DNA of 13,862 nt, taken from NCBI GenBank assembly GCA_002352485.1, contig DEIM01000131.1, positions 6,018 through 19,879 of the forward strand, given 5' to 3'. Position numbers and translations under genes: made by a program. Source of the stretch: Candidatus Dadabacteria bacterium UBA2774. GTDB taxonomy: Bacteria > Desulfobacterota_D > UBA1144 > Nemesobacterales > UBA2774. This document shows positions 13,698 through 13,862 of the stretch, in pieces; positions within the stretch are counted from its first letter, which is position 1, and each line of letters starts with the position of its first letter. Below the pieces are notes generated by a model that ran no database searches, was not told the origin of the DNA, and was given only the letters and a program-made list of their open reading frames with translations.

Positions 13698-13862
13698 TTA
13701 TTTTAAGGTCAGATAATTAGACGGGTCTATTCTCTTTCCGTTTTTTACTACTTCGTAATGGAGATGTGTCCCGGTCGATCTCCCGGTAGAACCCGCTTTC
13801 CCTATAACCTCCCCTACAGTGACTTTTTGGCCTTCCTTAACAGTGACAGCGGAGAGATGTCC
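13698..13862 (-). CDS. M23 (LytM-type) peptidase, C-terminal fragment at window edge
   Basis: The minus strand is open from the window edge to TAA (13700-13698), giving 54 codons. The sequence GHLSAVTVKEGQKVTVGEVI, then GKAGSTGRSTGTHLHYEV, is the C-terminal half of an M23 peptidoglycan endopeptidase domain. It includes the HLH motif (THLHYE), one of the zinc/catalytic His elements, and ends with RIDPSNYL as M23 proteins do. The upstream H-x3-D zinc site and any membrane anchor lie beyond the window. It is immediately followed by the bactofilin gene, pointing to a localised cell-wall hydrolase guided by the filament. Confidence 0.9.
   Translation of the reverse strand, partial: GHLSAVTVKEGQKVTVGEVIGKAGSTGRSTGTHLHYEVVKNGKRIDPSNYLTLK

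Noticed and set aside
1..13862. CRISPR arrays, insertion sequences, integrase genes or attachment sites
   Set aside because: No regularly spaced repeats, transposase or recombinase reading frames, or tRNA-end duplications were seen; the tRNA at 11516-11590 has no neighbouring integrase.

Overview
The window comes from a Gram-negative bacterium. It encodes a tripartite RND metal efflux system (inner-membrane pump, lipoprotein adaptor, outer-membrane channel), a SCO-type copper chaperone and a bactofilin/M23 peptidase pair. Promoters resemble the sigma70 consensus (TTGACA / TATAAT-like). Gene content would suit a deltaproteobacterium-like or related respiratory lineage, but nothing here fixes the taxon.

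Left part (1-4985, mostly + strand): a MarR-family regulator whose promoter, start codon and a 32-bp near-perfect palindrome are superimposed. A second copy of the palindrome core lies directly before the next gene. It is followed by an NmrA-like NAD(P)-binding protein and a short-chain dehydrogenase-like protein whose catalytic Lys position is Met. After a 206-bp gap come a 14-TM DHA2-type MFS exporter and an MsrB methionine sulfoxide reductase. The likely theme is redox/xenobiotic stress: a ligand- or thiol-sensing repressor controls two oxidoreductase-fold proteins, with efflux and protein repair nearby. A divergent gene probably starts at 33 and leaves the window.

Middle part (5025-11401, - strand): a czcCBA-like operon in the order small Cys-rich exported protein, CzcC, CzcB, CzcA, behind a sigma70-like promoter. 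The CzcA transmembrane motif DFG-x3-D...EN and the His-rich ends of CzcB suggest export of divalent metals rather than Cu(I)/Ag(I). A CAT-anticodon tRNA lies upstream on the same strand.

Right part: a 524-bp AT-rich gap (11592-12115) contains a promoter, a tandem C-rich anti-Shine-Dalgarno-like motif and an 11-bp hairpin with a T-rich tail. This looks like a small RNA or an attenuated leader. It precedes a + strand pair, SCO1/SenC and PCu(A)C, which together would deliver copper to the CuA site of cytochrome c oxidase. Convergent with these, on the - strand, lie a bactofilin and the C-terminus of an M23 (LytM) peptidase, a cell-shape/envelope module cut by the window edge.

The strongest candidates for something undescribed are the RNA locus at about 11865-11993, the leaderless operator-embedded MarR start, the Lys-less SDR it appears to control, and the small Cys protein heading the efflux operon.
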